DNA of 7,024 nt from Robiginitomaculum sp. GTDB lineage: Bacteria; Pseudomonadota; Alphaproteobacteria; Caulobacterales; Maricaulaceae. The notes below the pieces were generated by a model, which had not been told where the DNA came from, did no database searches, and worked only from the letters and a program-made list of their open reading frames with translations. The stretch lies in contig NVVO01000001.1 in the NCBI GenBank assembly GCA_002733385.1, positions 102,058 to 109,081 of the forward strand. The letters are read 5' to 3'. The translations under genes and the position numbers were made by a program. Below are positions 6,135 through 7,024 of this stretch, in pieces (within the stretch, counting starts at the first letter, position 1; each line of letters starts with the position of its first letter).

Positions 6135-6449
6135 ATGGAAATACATAAAGACGCCCATTCTTTTCGCGCACCTAAAGCTTGGGGCGCTAAGGACATTGCC
6201 TTGATTGAGGGCGCAAGTGTTCGCTTGCACTGGACGGATAAACCTTATGTGTGGCACAAAAATGACGGATCAGAAGTTTTTGTGGTATTGGCTGGAATTG
6301 TCGATATGCATTACCGCATAAAAGGCAAAACAAAAATTGTACGTCTCGAAGCTAGTGACATTTTCACAGCATCCTGCGGGGATGAACATGTCGCGCACCC
6401 GGTCGGGGAAGCCCGCATTCTTGTCATCGAGAAATCTGGATCAATTTAG
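6135..6449 (+). CDS. Small single-domain cupin protein
   Basis: A 104-residue protein that is essentially one cupin barrel. The first cupin motif is at about 40-54: His41, Asn43, Glu47 and Gly54 (WHKNDGSEVFVVLAG), with Asn in place of the second histidine of the usual HxH. The second motif is at 72-90, where ASDIFTASCGDEHVAHP supplies His85 as the likely fourth ligand. A bound metal is therefore plausible but with an incomplete ligand set. Cupins of this size include dioxygenases, isomerases, sugar-binding and regulatory proteins, so no reaction can be assigned. A good ribosome site (AGGGGA, 6124-6129) overlaps the stop of the ketoacyl synthase gene, and the next gene begins on the last base of this one's stop, so all three are probably co-translated. 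Base use looks somewhat more AT-rich than the flanking genes. Confidence 0.85.
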   Translation: MEIHKDAHSFRAPKAWGAKDIALIEGASVRLHWTDKPYVWHKNDGSEVFVVLAGIVDMHYRIKGKTKIVRLEASDIFTASCGDEHVAHPVGEARILVIEKSGSI

Positions 6450-7024
6450 TGGTTACACCAAAAAGAGCCTGGCAACGCATGCTCTCTGGCAGACGCCTCG
6501 ACCTGCTTGACCCGTCGCCCTTTGATATCGAGATTGAGGACATTGCCCACGGCTTGGCGCGGGTGGCACGGTGGAATGGGCAGACGTCCGGTGATTATGC
6601 GTTTAGCGTGGCCGAGCACTCGGTTGTTGTTGAAAACCTGTTTTCCATTTTGAACCCGAAAGCGAGCCGTGAAGACAAGCTCATGGCACTGCTACACGAC
6701 GCGGCGGAATATGTAGTGGGAGATATGATCTCGCCGTTCAAAACTGCGCTCGGAATTGATTACAAGGACTTTGAGGAAAAAATAGAAACTGCTATCCATC
6801 TGCGCTTTGGCCTGCCCGCCAATCCAAACCCATCCCTCAAGAAGAAAATCAAAACCTGTGACATCTATTGCGCTTATTTCGAGGCCGTGCAAATCTCGGG
6901 GTTTAGCGAGGCCGAAGCCGATAAATATTTCACCCGCCCCCCCGGCGATATTCGCCTTATTATTGCCCCACTTTCTGTGGTAAATGCCGAAGAACTTTAC
7001 CTTAAAAGGTTTTGGCAGTTAACA
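6449..7024 (+). CDS. HD-domain phosphohydrolase, YfbR-like (open at right edge)
   Basis: HD proteins of the YfbR type remove phosphate from deoxynucleoside 5'-monophosphates. The 192 visible residues carry the metal ligands His57 (in SVAEHS), His83-Asp84 (in LLHDAAE) and Asp138 (in TCDIYCAYFEA). Residues that contact substrate in E. coli YfbR also have counterparts: Arg18-Trp19 match Arg41-Trp42 and Glu72 matches Glu87. The start is GTG 6449, whose G is the last base of the cupin stop codon. The ATG at 6479 would delete RAWQR, which I remember as conserved in alphaproteobacterial relatives, so GTG is preferred. The frame has no stop before the window ends; related proteins are about 200-220 residues, so only a short tail should be missing. 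A deoxynucleotidase role is inferred from residues, not shown. Confidence 0.9.
   Translation, partial: MVTPKRAWQRMLSGRRLDLLDPSPFDIEIEDIAHGLARVARWNGQTSGDYAFSVAEHSVVVENLFSILNPKASREDKLMALLHDAAEYVVGDMISPFKTALGIDYKDFEEKIETAIHLRFGLPANPNPSLKKKIKTCDIYCAYFEAVQISGFSEAEADKYFTRPPGDIRLIIAPLSVVNAEELYLKRFWQLT

Overview
The window looks like ordinary chromosomal sequence from a bacterium, most likely an alphaproteobacterium of moderate GC content. The main reasons are the zinc-free 55-residue L33, the alphaproteobacterial form of the phosphomannomutase active-site loop (TASHN followed by NGWTGVKMG), the NUDT19-like NUDIX protein near rpmG, and the HD hydrolase that opens with RAWQRMLSGRRLDLL. These are judgements from remembered family features, not from a database search. 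I see no RNA gene, CRISPR array, insertion sequence, phage gene or origin.

Layout. A phosphomannomutase/phosphoglucomutase gene runs leftward off the left edge (1-680, minus strand). A divergent intergenic region of about 120 bp (681-799) carries short AT-rich repeats. Everything after it is on the plus strand. First come a NUDIX hydrolase with a split Nudix box (800-1504) and a 12-helix MFS transporter (1515-2693). Next, a promoter-like element overlapping the transporter stop codon precedes a tightly packed run: rpmG (2751-2918), ygfZ-like (2922-3695), a GNAT acetyltransferase (3697-4167), tag (4164-4751), and a small exported cysteine-containing peptide (4748-4921). Gaps in this run are 3 bp and 1 bp, followed by two ATGA overlaps, so it is probably one transcription unit. 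After an 88-bp gap comes a second tight group: an unusually long FabH-like ketoacyl synthase (5010-6125), a small cupin (6135-6449), and a YfbR-like HD phosphohydrolase (6449-7024) that is still open at the right edge.

Function. Most genes are housekeeping or maintenance: sugar-phosphate isomerisation, nucleotide or CoA-ester clean-up (NUDIX, HD hydrolase), ribosome structure (L33), iron-sulfur protein maintenance (YgfZ) and alkylation repair (Tag). The less ordinary parts are the unrecognised 57-residue exported peptide, the variant ketoacyl synthase whose CoA/ACP entrance residues differ from those of FabH, and the cupin translated directly behind it. I found no evidence for a defence system or other large undescribed system.
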